Of a stretch of DNA of 37,516 bases, positions 6,211 through 14,257 are shown in pieces. The stretch lies in the IMG/VR virus record IMGVR_UViG_3300027668_000044, positions 1 to 37,516 of that record. One strand, 5' to 3'. The DNA is from a virus. The translations under genes and the position numbers were made by a program. Under the pieces are notes generated by a model. That model made no database searches, was not told the origin of the DNA, and saw nothing but the letters and a program-made list of their open reading frames with translations. Every line of letters begins with the position of its first letter. Positions within the stretch are counted from its first letter, which is position 1.

Positions 6211-7185
6211 ATGGCAAATATAATTTCAACACCAATTTCGTGGAGTCAAGAAGATGCTGCAAAGTATTTCTTACAGCCACTATTTATATCAAATAATGAT
6301 TTAACTCATTTTGATGTAATGACAAACATTTCAGGTTCATCTATTTTACTTGATAAATACGCATCTTTAAAAGATGTAACTAAAGTAGCTAATGGTTCAG
6401 GACACGACTGTTTTGTTGCAGACGCTACTGTAGCTGCTAATACTCATGTAACTTTAAGTTTAGTTCGTTTAGAGGTTGAGCACAAGCAAGCTGCACACGC
6501 ATTATTCAATCATATTAAATCTCAATTCATGAGAGAAGGTATTGAAAGAAATGATTTAACTGGAACTATGCTAATGGGTATGATTTCTGAAATCTTAATG
6601 GGAGGAATCATGAGAGACTTTTCTACTATATCATGGTGGGGACAAACTACTTCAGGTGCAGGTACTCAAGATTTAGCTAATGGTATATGGGAAGCTGCAA
6701 ATGGTATTCCTGCTGGTCAACAAGTAGCTTATACAGGTGTTGCTTTGACTGACTTAGCAGCTTTAATGACTGCAAGAACTGCTGAATTAGCTGGTTCTGA
6801 CCAAGTAATGTTTGTATCTCGTTCTTTCGCTGACCAATATAAATCTGAATTAGTAGCTACTACAAGTGGATTAGCTTATACTGACCTACAGTCTGGGATT
6901 AATAACTTACAATACAATGGTATTGAAATGATTGTTAGACCTGACTTTGATGTAAATATTGCTGCTTACGGAGCTTCTTTATCATCTAATGGGCCAACTG
7001 GTACTACTAAAGTAGAGTGTGCTTTTCTTGTAGCTAAAGGTGCTATCGCTATTGGAACTGACTGGGCTATCCAAGATGTTGACATGTGGTATAACAGAGA
7101 TTGTAAAGAAAACAGATTCAGAATGAACTATTCATTTGGATGTGCTTTAAAAGACAACTCTCTTGTAGCAACAATAACTTACTAA
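6211..7185 (+). CDS. Major capsid protein
   Basis: The 324-residue protein follows the protease/scaffold gene by 25 bases, the canonical capsid position. It has an N-terminal arm, a helix-rich region (LEVEHKQAAHALFNHIKSQF, LMGMISEILMGGIMRDF), a central GIWEAANGIPAG segment and a C-terminal beta region with IAIGTDWAIQDVDMWYNRDCKENRFRMNYSFGC, consistent with an HK97-fold shell protein. The third-base pattern and strong A-rich leader fit high expression. No obvious cleaved delta domain is seen, since the scaffold is separate. Fold is inferred from context and length. Confidence 0.88.
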   Translation: MANIISTPISWSQEDAAKYFLQPLFISNNDLTHFDVMTNISGSSILLDKYASLKDVTKVANGSGHDCFVADATVAANTHVTLSLVRLEVEHKQAAHALFNHIKSQFMREGIERNDLTGTMLMGMISEILMGGIMRDFSTISWWGQTTSGAGTQDLANGIWEAANGIPAGQQVAYTGVALTDLAALMTARTAELAGSDQVMFVSRSFADQYKSELVATTSGLAYTDLQSGINNLQYNGIEMIVRPDFDVNIAAYGASLSSNGPTGTTKVECAFLVAKGAIAIGTDWAIQDVDMWYNRDCKENRFRMNYSFGCALKDNSLVATITY

Positions 7186-7211
7186 TTAATAACTTATAAA
7201 ATAATAAAATT

Positions 7212-7778
7212 ATGGCAATTACAAAAGGACATCAAGTAGAATGTTGTGATAGAAACCGTAGAGGTGGATTGAAAAACATTTGGTTGATAGAACAAGGAAA
7301 CGTAACAGCAACTGCAGTAACATCAGGTGTAGTTACATCATTTACAACAAATGACGCTTACCAGTTTGATTTTGATAGAGGTACTGCAGGGTTTACTGCA
7401 AACGCTACAAGAGAAAATGGAAGTACAATTATTCAAATTGAACTTGAATTTTACATCCCTAAAGTAACTCAAGAGGTGAATGAAAACTTAGACCAACTTG
7501 CAAGGTCTTGTGGATTATTTGCAATCGTTGAGTCTTATGCAGATGATTGTGTAACTCCAGTAGCAGCAACTTACAAATTCGTATTAGGTTATGACGAAAT
7601 TTTTGAGTTAACAGCTTACATGGAGTTTATGTCTGGAGAGCAATCTACAGGTGTTGGCTTACAGGATGCAAATGGTACTCTTATTAAGATTGGTGGAGAG
7701 CAAGGAGAATATCCTTTAGAAATCTCTGCTACTATGACTGCAGGTGCAAATTATACTGACGCTTGGACTGTAGCTTAA
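7212..7778 (+). CDS. Structural protein, possible major tail tube protein
   Basis: The 188-residue beta-rich protein begins MAITKGHQVECCDRNRRGGL and has alternating hydrophobic strands, IQIELEFYIPKV, a helix VNENLDQLARSCGLFAIVES and a final KIGGEQGEYPLEISATMTAG, a layout seen in tail tube or decoration proteins. It is the last gene before a terminator hairpin, in the same operon as capsid, so it is likely made in large amounts. Tail tube is favoured over capsid decoration because of the single long helix flanked by strands, but the call is tentative. Confidence 0.55.
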   Translation: MAITKGHQVECCDRNRRGGLKNIWLIEQGNVTATAVTSGVVTSFTTNDAYQFDFDRGTAGFTANATRENGSTIIQIELEFYIPKVTQEVNENLDQLARSCGLFAIVESYADDCVTPVAATYKFVLGYDEIFELTAYMEFMSGEQSTGVGLQDANGTLIKIGGEQGEYPLEISATMTAGANYTDAWTVA

Positions 7779-7803
7779 TAAGCTTCTATATTAAATAATG
7801 TTT

Positions 7804-7832
7804 TTTAGGGGAGTGCTTGACATTCCCCTAAA
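7804..7832 (+). terminator. Terminator hairpin after the capsid operon
   Basis: TTTAGGGGA (7804-7812) pairs perfectly with TCCCCTAAA (7824-7832) around an 11-base loop; the stem is 9 bp. A short T-run (TTT) follows. The loop contains the -33 TTG of the next promoter, so termination of the capsid transcript and initiation of the portal transcript share the same DNA. Confidence 0.65.
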
Positions 7833-7846
7833 TTTCATTATCTTTG
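7817..7846 (+). promoter_or_regulatory. Bacteroidetes-type promoter for the portal operon
   Basis: TTG (7817-7819), a 19-base spacer and TATCTTTG (7839-7846) match the Bacteroidetes consensus exactly. The -33 element lies in the loop of the preceding hairpin. The first start codon (7871) is 24 bases downstream. Confidence 0.8.
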
Positions 7847-7870
7847 TACTTTAATTTAAAAAAATATATA

Positions 7871-8182
7871 ATGTATAAATTAGACAAAGAGTGGTTCAAA
7901 GAAAATGATAAGGAGATTGTATTATTTGGCAGGCACTCTAAATCAGCAAAATTTTTTCCTAAACTTACTTTCTCTGAAGAGCAGATTGTTGTTGTGGAGG
8001 GAAACCAGGATGTATTAAAGGAGCTTTATGAAATAGGGAAGCCTTATGTTTCTTTACATAAAGGCACTTGTAAACCCAATGAGGATTGCAGTGTAGATAA
8101 AAAGCCTAATAAAAAAATAAAGAAATCCAACAAACATGAGTCAAAAGAACAAGTATTACCAAAAACCAGCGAAGAAAAATAA
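7871..8182 (+). CDS. Small hypothetical head-region protein
   Basis: The 103-residue protein starts MYKLDKEWFKEN; the ATG at 7871 lies 24 bases after the -7 box, and upstream TTG codons fall in the promoter itself. An N-terminal beta/alpha part (EIVLFGRHSKSAKFFPKLTF, VVVEGNQDVLKELYEIGKPYV) is followed by a lysine-rich tail (KPNKKIKKSNK). Its last 47 bases overlap the portal start. It might be a head completion or portal-associated protein; no family is recognised. Confidence 0.7.
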   Translation: MYKLDKEWFKENDKEIVLFGRHSKSAKFFPKLTFSEEQIVVVEGNQDVLKELYEIGKPYVSLHKGTCKPNEDCSVDKKPNKKIKKSNKHESKEQVLPKTSEEK

Positions 8183-9416
8183 GCTTCTTGCTTACGGTTT
8201 TTCAAAAGATTTAGCTCAAGACGCACCTGAAGAAACAAAAAGAATAGATAGATTAAAAAATTCTTGGATTCCCTTTGGTGATGATAATTTATTTCCTCAG
8301 CATTTAAGTGAGTTATCAAGATGTGCGGCTACACACAGGGCAATACTAAACACTAAAACTACATTTACTATGGGTGAAGGGTTACATACCCTTGACGCTA
8401 TATTAGAGGAGTACCTTACTGATGTCAATGCTTCTGGAGAAACAGCGGATGATGTTATAAGAAAGGTTGTTTCTGATTATTGGACTTTCGGTAATGCTTA
8501 TTTAGAGGTTGTTATAGGTAAGGGATTTATAAATCTATACCATCAAGACGCTACAACAGCAAGAATGAGTAAAAAGAATGATAAAGTTCTTTTCCATCCT
8601 GACTGGGCTAATGTTAAGAGGTCAGAAAATAAAATAAAGACAGTTGATTTATATCCTAAATTTAAAAAATCAGAAAAAGGAGTGGAGCGTTCTGTTATTC
8701 ATTTCTCTGATTACGAAAGCACTTACTATTACTATGGTCTGCCAGATTATACTGCAGCTTTAGACCACATAAAAATAGCAAGTCAAATAGGTAAATTCAA
8801 TTTAACAAGATTTAAGAATGGGTTTATGCCTTCAGCTATTATTGAGTTGGGTGCTGATATGTCTGAAGAAGAGGCTCAACTGTTTATCAATGAAGCTAGA
8901 GATAAACTGACTGGAGAAAATAATAATTCTAAAATATTATTTATAGCTAAGAATGGGGATGAGGCTGCCTCTAATGTTAATATTATTAATGACACAAGTG
9001 ATGGTTCTTTTATGGAACTACAAACTATAACTAATGATAATATAATATCATCACATAGATGGAATCCTGCTTTATCAGGAATACAGGTTGCTGGTTCTCT
9101 AGGTAATAACCAACAGATTTTAACTATATACGATATAGTTATGTCAACTGTTATTAAAGAACCTCAACAAATGATTTTAAGGGAACTTAAAAAAATACTT
9201 AAGAAACATGGTGGTTATACTGTTTCTGATTTACATATACTTAATAAACCTCCAGTTACAATGCTTGGAGCTATTAACCCAACAGATTACATCTCTGTTC
9301 AAGAGGGTAGAAGGATATTCCATTTACCAGAATTAGATGAGGCAGAATTAGATAGCTTATTAATAGAAAAAAATAAAATACAAAATGGCACTGATAACAC
9401 CGACACAAGTAGTTGA
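8136..9416 (+). CDS. Portal protein
   Basis: The 426-residue protein begins with a basic arm and then SWIPFGDDNLFPQHLSELSR, AATHRAILNTKTTFTMGEG, typical of the N-terminal region of phage portal proteins. Later segments DYWTFGNAYLEVVIGK, VIHFSDYESTYYYYGLPDYTAALDHIKIASQIGKFNLTRFKNGFMPSAIIEL and the C-terminal helix-rich end fit the portal wing, stem and clip. It would form the dodecameric channel at the head vertex. The start overlaps the preceding gene by 47 bases and its end overlaps the adaptor gene by 32 bases. It lies 3 kb downstream of capsid instead of next to terminase. Confidence 0.85.
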   Translation: MSQKNKYYQKPAKKNKLLAYGFSKDLAQDAPEETKRIDRLKNSWIPFGDDNLFPQHLSELSRCAATHRAILNTKTTFTMGEGLHTLDAILEEYLTDVNASGETADDVIRKVVSDYWTFGNAYLEVVIGKGFINLYHQDATTARMSKKNDKVLFHPDWANVKRSENKIKTVDLYPKFKKSEKGVERSVIHFSDYESTYYYYGLPDYTAALDHIKIASQIGKFNLTRFKNGFMPSAIIELGADMSEEEAQLFINEARDKLTGENNNSKILFIAKNGDEAASNVNIINDTSDGSFMELQTITNDNIISSHRWNPALSGIQVAGSLGNNQQILTIYDIVMSTVIKEPQQMILRELKKILKKHGGYTVSDLHILNKPPVTMLGAINPTDYISVQEGRRIFHLPELDEAELDSLLIEKNKIQNGTDNTDTSS

Positions 9417-10470
9417 TATAGCTTTTACTAATAAGAATACTGATAAGTATTTAGTTAAACCAGCTTTTGTTGAAATTGCTGAATTAAACTTTATACAGCC
9501 TGCTATTGGTGAGGAGTTGTATGAGTCTATACTTAATGACAAGGCTACTAATGTTGCTTGGAATAGTTCTCCTGCCTTAACAGATACTATTACATGTAGC
9601 CCTGATGCGTCAGGATTATTACAGGGAAAATATTTTACTTTTTACACTGCAAATAATGCTCAAAAAATAGCTGTTTATATTGATTATAGTTCCTTACCAA
9701 TTATACCGCCTCCTCCTGGATATGATGATGTTATTCAAGTTGCTTTGTCAGCCACTCCAAATCCTACAGCGTTAGACAACTGTGTTGCTTTGACTACAGC
9801 TCTTAATAATAGTCCGTATTTTACAGCTACGAATGATAGTGTTAGTAAGGTGTTTTTTGTTAGGCCAGAATTTGCTTTAGCTCCTACTGTAGCCTTCCCT
9901 ATAATGTCAAACATGTTTTCATTCACTACCAATGGTGCTTTTGCAGTTACTGCTGGAACTAATATTTTAGCATGTCCAGCTAATGCTTTTATTGCTGTAG
10001 GAGATTTTGTTTCAGGAGTTGATATACCACTCAAAGAAGATGGTACTGGTTCTTGTAGGGCCTTAAATAAAGTTCTTACAGTAAATACTCCTGGAGCAGT
10101 TACAAGTTTTACTATTTCAGGAACACCAACTACAACAGACTCCACTTCCATTGTTTTGTTTCAAAAGCCTAATGGGAAGCTTGTTGATGGCTTTATTATT
10201 AATTACCTTGCCTTTGCTGTTAGGTTTGAAATGATACCTGATATGGCTTATAATACAACCTCTCAAGGTTTAGTTGAAAGCACATCTTCTTTTTCTTTAC
10301 CAGTGGATGCTAAAACATTAGGCTTTATGAGGACAGAAACATATAAAAAATCAGAAACTTATTTAAGAAAAATGAAGAGTTTTTTAATAGAAAATTCACT
10401 ATCTTATCCATTATATTGTGATGATAGTGCAGAGGGGGTTAGTAAATTAAACGGAATAATACTATATTAA
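9385..10470 (+). CDS. Head-tail adaptor (DUF6712-like) with a large internal insertion
   Basis: Residues 1-52 (LITPTQVVDIAF, YLVKPAFVEIAELNFIQPAIGEELYESIL) and residues about 263-361 (YLAFAVRFEMIPDMAYNTTSQGLVE, then a long helix) match the two halves of Bacteroidetes phage connector proteins of DUF6712 type. Between them about 205 residues are inserted; part of this insert (about 66-160) resembles a domain at the start of the next gene product (TxTITCxxDASGxLxGKYFTF... pattern). It should sit between portal and tail, with the insert exposed outward. The start overlaps the portal gene by 32 bases. The family match is from memory; the insertion is inferred from it. Confidence 0.7.
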   Translation: MALITPTQVVDIAFTNKNTDKYLVKPAFVEIAELNFIQPAIGEELYESILNDKATNVAWNSSPALTDTITCSPDASGLLQGKYFTFYTANNAQKIAVYIDYSSLPIIPPPPGYDDVIQVALSATPNPTALDNCVALTTALNNSPYFTATNDSVSKVFFVRPEFALAPTVAFPIMSNMFSFTTNGAFAVTAGTNILACPANAFIAVGDFVSGVDIPLKEDGTGSCRALNKVLTVNTPGAVTSFTISGTPTTTDSTSIVLFQKPNGKLVDGFIINYLAFAVRFEMIPDMAYNTTSQGLVESTSSFSLPVDAKTLGFMRTETYKKSETYLRKMKSFLIENSLSYPLYCDDSAEGVSKLNGIILY

Positions 10471-10471
10471 T

Positions 10472-11719
10472 ATGGCAACAAATTTTCATTCAGACTTACC
10501 TAACGACCAAATACATAATCCAAAAGATTTTAGTGTAGCTAAAAACTCAAGTGTTCCTGTTAAAACACATAACGGTTCTCTGGACTGGTTAGCAACTCCT
10601 TATTCTATAAGCACAACATTAACTTGTATTGCAGACGTTGCTGGTGCTCTTCATAACTCTTTCTTTCATGTATTCTTTAATAAAGGATTATTTTTTGAGA
10701 TTCATTTTGCTGTTGTGGGGGATAGTACTGCTTTTGTCCCTACTGCTGGGTATACACAAGAAACGGTTTCAATTAATCCTAATGCAACAGCTATAGAGGT
10801 TGCTTTAGCTATAAATGTAAAATTACAAGCGATAGCAATAGCTACATTTGTTTCAAGTGTTAATGGAACTGGAAAATGTACTTTTTCTGGAATGACTGAC
10901 TCAAATGATACAGTAGATATGGGTACTGGATTTCTATTTGCTAACACAAGAACATCAACAAGTACTGATACGGTTTTAACTTCTACATCAGGTATTCTTA
11001 GTTGGGCAGCTTCAAGTGGAGGTGGTGGAGCTGTATCAAGTTTAACAGTTACAGGTACTGGTGCGGCTACATTAAATAGTGGAGTCTTAAATGTCCCCAC
11101 TCCAGTTATACCCTCAGTACCTTTTACAAGTTTAACTACTTCAGGAACAAGTGGAGCAGCTACTTTATCAAGTGGTGTATTAAATATTCCTACTCCTGGA
11201 GCTAATGCAACTCGCTCTTCTACAACCTGGAATGGATGTATTAATATAACTGAATCAGGCAGGTCAGCATCATCTTATGGTTATCCCCTTGCTTGTATAG
11301 ATAGGAATAATGATTCAATGTCTGTTAATTTTGGAGTTACAGGGACTTCTATGGCTTCAGTTCCTGTAACTAAAATAATTCCTGGAACAAAAGTAAATGT
11401 AACTACAAATGGAATGAATAACTTTAGTTTTACTGGTAAGGTTATGGCAAACGCTGCAAGTGTTGGAGGGTTTTTGTATCTCTATAAGGCTACATTAACT
11501 TGCTCAGGAGCACAGCCAACAACTTATACTATGACTCTTATTAAAACTATTACTATTCCAGCATTAAATACTGGTGCGTTTTACTGTTTCTCTGATAAAA
11601 CCGCTTTTTCTAATGTAATTTCATTAAATGATGGAGATTTGATAGTGCCTCAATTTAGTGGTCAGAATGGATTAAACACACTGTACTACACCAGTACTTT
11701 AGAACTCTTATACGCATAA
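10472..11719 (+). CDS. Fibre-like virion protein with repeat motifs
   Basis: The 415-residue protein begins with an N-terminal motif (LPNDQIHNPKDFSVAKNSSV) common in Bacteroidetes phage fibre proteins. Residues about 45-170 resemble the adaptor insert. Two copies of a SLTxxGTxGAATLxSGVLNxPTP repeat sit at about 189-211 and 219-242, a motif found in phage fibres just before the receptor-binding part. Residues 245-415 form a beta-rich C-terminal domain, probably trimeric. The gene begins one base after the adaptor stop. It may be a head or neck fibre, given that it lies in the head block and not with the tail genes. Confidence 0.65.
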   Translation: MATNFHSDLPNDQIHNPKDFSVAKNSSVPVKTHNGSLDWLATPYSISTTLTCIADVAGALHNSFFHVFFNKGLFFEIHFAVVGDSTAFVPTAGYTQETVSINPNATAIEVALAINVKLQAIAIATFVSSVNGTGKCTFSGMTDSNDTVDMGTGFLFANTRTSTSTDTVLTSTSGILSWAASSGGGGAVSSLTVTGTGAATLNSGVLNVPTPVIPSVPFTSLTTSGTSGAATLSSGVLNIPTPGANATRSSTTWNGCINITESGRSASSYGYPLACIDRNNDSMSVNFGVTGTSMASVPVTKIIPGTKVNVTTNGMNNFSFTGKVMANAASVGGFLYLYKATLTCSGAQPTTYTMTLIKTITIPALNTGAFYCFSDKTAFSNVISLNDGDLIVPQFSGQNGLNTLYYTSTLELLYA

Positions 11720-11748
11720 AATAAATAAATAACTTAATATAAATAATT

Positions 11749-12264
11749 ATGGCATCAACAGTAGTAAACTCAACATTCACATCAACAATAACGGACTCTA
11801 TTTCTTTAAATTCAAAAGCCTATGGCAACACTAATATTATGACTATTAGTTCTTGTAATGAGGCTTATGAGAGAATTTTAAGTGTTCCTGCTTATGCAAC
11901 CGCCCCAAATGCACAAGATTTTATTCCAATCTTATCATGTACTGCTGCACCAGAAAGTGCTGGAGATGTTACTAATACGGAATTTGAATACGCAAGGTTC
12001 ACTAATCTTGATTCAGAATACCCAATCAAACTAAAATTCATGGACACTGTAAGTGTTTGTGCTGCTCAAAGTACAGCTACAGAGGCTTTTATTGTAAGCC
12101 TTGACCCAGGAATGAGTTATGTAGTTCCTTCAGCAAACTGGATGGCTACTGATGGTAACATCACTGGAACAACAGCAAACACTGGTTTAACTAATGTATG
12201 GACTGTATATGCTTTATCTGTTACTGCTATTTGTGAGCTTGAAATGTTTGTAGTAACAAAATAA
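11749..12264 (+). CDS. Putative virion decoration/structural protein
   Basis: The 171-residue protein is rich in Thr, Ser and Ala, with beta-strand patterns and few charged residues (TSTITDSISLNSKAYGNTNI, IKLKFMDTVSVCAAQSTATEAFIVSL, NVWTVYALSVTAICELEMFVVTK). This composition is typical of exposed virion proteins. It is preceded by an A/T leader (ATAAATAACTTAATATAAATAATT). Its stop shares one base with the start of the DUF5675 gene (TAATG). No family is recognised. Confidence 0.6.
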   Translation: MASTVVNSTFTSTITDSISLNSKAYGNTNIMTISSCNEAYERILSVPAYATAPNAQDFIPILSCTAAPESAGDVTNTEFEYARFTNLDSEYPIKLKFMDTVSVCAAQSTATEAFIVSLDPGMSYVVPSANWMATDGNITGTTANTGLTNVWTVYALSVTAICELEMFVVTK

Positions 12265-12731
12265 TGAAGTTAAAAGTTCTTAGGTTTAGTAGCCAAGAAG
12301 ATTCTACATCAGGGTTGCTGATGGAAGAGAATGATTTAGGGATTCATTTCCTATGTTATACCTTGGAAGATGAAAGAAGAGCTTTAAAAGTAAAGGGTGA
12401 AACAAGAGTTCCTGCTGGTATCTATAATATTACATTAAGAGAGGTGGGAGGTATGACTAAAAAATATGAGAAAAGGTTTCCAGATATTCACAAGGGCATG
12501 TTATGGGTTAGGGATGTCCCTAATTTTAAATATATACTCATACACTGCGGTAATACAGACGACCATAGTGCTGGATGTTTGTTACTTGGGGATAGCCAAG
12601 AAAATAATATCATTATTAAAGATGGGTTTATAGGTAAGTCAAAAAATGCCTATAAAAGAATTTATAAAGATGTTGTTAAGCACATTTCAAGAGGTGATGA
12701 TGTAACTATTGAGTATATTGATTTAGATTAA
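12264..12731 (+). CDS. DUF5675 family protein, candidate peptidoglycan-processing lysis enzyme
   Basis: The 155-residue protein matches the DUF5675 family: LCYTLEDERRALKVKGETRVPAGIYNITLR, then MLWVRDVPNFKYILIHCGNTDDHSAGCLLLGDS. The IHxGNxxxDxxGCxLLG motif (His94, Gly96, Asn97, Cys105) recalls the H...S-x-G-C signature of YkuD-type L,D-transpeptidases, so a cell-wall function is plausible. Its place just before holin-like genes, with no other lysin visible in the window, makes it the best endolysin candidate. Enzymatic activity is inferred. Confidence 0.7.
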   Translation: MKLKVLRFSSQEDSTSGLLMEENDLGIHFLCYTLEDERRALKVKGETRVPAGIYNITLREVGGMTKKYEKRFPDIHKGMLWVRDVPNFKYILIHCGNTDDHSAGCLLLGDSQENNIIIKDGFIGKSKNAYKRIYKDVVKHISRGDDVTIEYIDLD

Positions 12732-12733
12732 TA

Positions 12734-12979
12734 ATGGCAACTAATAAAGACATAGTAAAAGAGATGGCACTAATGGAACATAGAATGGACTCAATGGAAG
12801 ATAAATTAGATAAAATGGATGCTAAACTTGATATGCTTACCGAAAGGTTGCTTGACCCAGATAGCGGAGTTACCTCAAGGGTTAATAGAAATACATCAGC
12901 AAGGAAAACCCTAGCAAGGTCTTTATGGGTTCTTTATGGTATAGTTGCAGGATTTATTATTAAAATGTTTTTTAGTTGA
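12734..12979 (+). CDS. Small protein with coiled coil and C-terminal membrane anchor
   Basis: The 81-residue protein has a Met/Asp/Lys heptad coiled coil at about 8-42 (MEHRMDSMEDKLDKMDAKL), a short linker and a C-terminal hydrophobic helix at about 62-80 (LWVLYGIVAGFIIKMFF). This shape is seen in phage lysis proteins (holin or antiholin-like) next to the lysin. Start is two bases after the DUF5675 stop. Its TGA stop overlaps the TTG start of the tiny gene at 12976. Confidence 0.7.
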   Translation: MATNKDIVKEMALMEHRMDSMEDKLDKMDAKLDMLTERLLDPDSGVTSRVNRNTSARKTLARSLWVLYGIVAGFIIKMFFS

Positions 12980-13056
12980 TTCTCCTTGTATCATATATAG
13001 TATTGTTATTAATTATAAGCCATGCTGTTGGAAGGCATTGTAAAAGAAGATTGTAA
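12976..13056 (+). CDS. 26-residue membrane protein with TTG start, lysis cassette
   Basis: A TTG at 12976 overlaps the stop of the preceding gene (TTGA) and opens 26 codons ending at a TAA that shares its last base with the next ATG (TAATG at 13054). The product is a hydrophobic helix (ILLVSYIVLLLIISHAVG) followed by a basic tail (RHCKRRL). Both junctions are the coupling overlaps used elsewhere in this genome, and it fills the gap between two membrane protein genes exactly. A small lysis or spanin-like accessory protein is possible; use of the start is inferred. Confidence 0.6.
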   Translation: MILLVSYIVLLLIISHAVGRHCKRRL

Positions 13057-13448
13057 TGAGTATATTAAGTAAAATATTTTCAAGTGGAGCTACAGAGCTT
13101 GTTAAGGGTGTAGGTGATGTTATAGATAATCTTCACACCTCTAAGGAGGAAAAGATAAGTGCAGAGCTTAAAGTGAAGGAATTGCTATCTAACTATGAAG
13201 TTAAGATGGAAGAGCAGGTAAGTGCAAGATGGGATGCAGACATGAAATCAGACTCATGGCTTAGTAAAAATGTAAGGCCACTCACCCTTATGTTTTTAGT
13301 AGTATCAACTGTTTTAATGGTGTTTATTGATGCAGGAGTCATATCATTTGTGGTTGATGAAGATTGGAAAGACCTATTAAAAATGGTGTTAATCACATGT
13401 ATTGGGGCATACTTTGGAGGTCGTTCTTACGAGAAAATAAAGAAGTAG
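13056..13448 (+). CDS. Holin-like membrane protein
   Basis: The 130-residue protein has an amphipathic, charged N-terminal half (VKGVGDVIDNLHTSKEEKISAELKVKELL), the sequence DSWLSKNVRPLTLMFLVVSTVLMVF, and two or three membrane helices (about 75-92, 95-103 and 108-122), ending in GAYFGGRSYEKIKK. This SWLSRNxRPLxLLFL pattern is seen in phage and gene-transfer-agent holins (GTA_holin_3TM-like). Its place after the DUF5675 gene supports a lysis role in the inner membrane. Confidence 0.75.
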   Translation: MSILSKIFSSGATELVKGVGDVIDNLHTSKEEKISAELKVKELLSNYEVKMEEQVSARWDADMKSDSWLSKNVRPLTLMFLVVSTVLMVFIDAGVISFVVDEDWKDLLKMVLITCIGAYFGGRSYEKIKK

Positions 13449-13479
13449 TTGCAAAATAACATTTATTTTTGTATCTTTG
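13449..13479 (+). promoter_or_regulatory. Bacteroidetes-type promoter for the phosphoesterase gene
   Basis: TTG (13449-13451), a 20-base spacer and TATCTTTG (13472-13479) match the consensus. It begins exactly after the holin-like stop codon and leaves a 21-base AT-rich leader before ATG 13501. Confidence 0.8.
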
Positions 13480-13500
13480 CTTTAATAAAAGAAAACAAAA

Positions 13501-14256
13501 ATGAAACAATTTAGACCAAGACTTACGAAAAGTGAGAACGATATGCTTCAGTCTCATAGAAATGGAAATAATGTAGGTATAATAGGAGATACACATGAAC
13601 CATTTTGCCACCCTGAATATAAAAACTTCTGTTATGAGGTTTTTTCTCGTTTTGGGGTATCAGAGATAGTTCATATTGGTGATGAGGTGGATAACGCAGC
13701 TCTGTCATACCATGAGTCAATGGTAGAAATGCCAAATGCAGAAAATGAATCTGAACAGGCCCAGAAAGCTATGGAAGAGTGGTATAAAACCTTCCCAAAT
13801 GTAAAGGTTTGCGTGGGAAACCATTCTGCTTTGCCTTTTAGGAAAGCAACCACAGCAGGAATACCTAGTAAATTCCTAAAGACATACGAAGAAATTTGGA
13901 ACGCACCAGATGGATGGAAATGGGATTTATCATGGGAGATAGATGGAGTGCTGTATGAGCATGGCACAGGTAGTAGTGGTATATCAGGGGCAAGGAATAG
14001 GGCTAATGCCAATAGACAGTCAACAGTTGTAGGCCACTCACATTCTTTTGGGGGAGTATCTTATATGGCAAGTAGGAATGATATTATATTTGGATTAAAT
14101 GTTGGATGTGGAATAGATGTTGACCACATGGCGTTTAGTTATGGTAAAAACTTCCCAAAGAAGCCTACTTTAGGATGTGGGGTGGTTATTGATGGAGGTC
14201 GTACAGGTATATTTGTGCCAATGGATTTAGGTAGAAGAAATCTTTATAAATTCTAA
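13501..14256 (+). CDS. Calcineurin-like metallophosphoesterase
   Basis: The 251-residue protein has all five metal-site motifs in order: GDTH (29-32), GDEVD (60-64), GNHS (106-109), HG (155-156) and GHSHS (179-183). It should bind two metal ions and hydrolyse phosphoesters; the substrate could be a nucleotide, nucleic acid or phosphoprotein. It is cytosolic, with no signal peptide. It has its own promoter right after the lysis cassette and is followed by membrane protein genes at 2-base spacing. A counter-defence role, such as destroying a nucleotide signal, is possible but untested. Confidence 0.85.
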   Translation: MKQFRPRLTKSENDMLQSHRNGNNVGIIGDTHEPFCHPEYKNFCYEVFSRFGVSEIVHIGDEVDNAALSYHESMVEMPNAENESEQAQKAMEEWYKTFPNVKVCVGNHSALPFRKATTAGIPSKFLKTYEEIWNAPDGWKWDLSWEIDGVLYEHGTGSSGISGARNRANANRQSTVVGHSHSFGGVSYMASRNDIIFGLNVGCGIDVDHMAFSYGKNFPKKPTLGCGVVIDGGRTGIFVPMDLGRRNLYKF

Positions 14257-14257
14257 T

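Noticed and set aside
5774-6280. Long minus-strand ORF opposite the protease-scaffold gene
   Set aside because: It is the shadow of a strongly biased coding frame; the deduced product is low complexity and has no start context like real genes here.
7844-7870. TTG start for the 7871 gene
   Set aside because: The TTG lies inside the -7 box of a consensus promoter and so would not be in the transcript.
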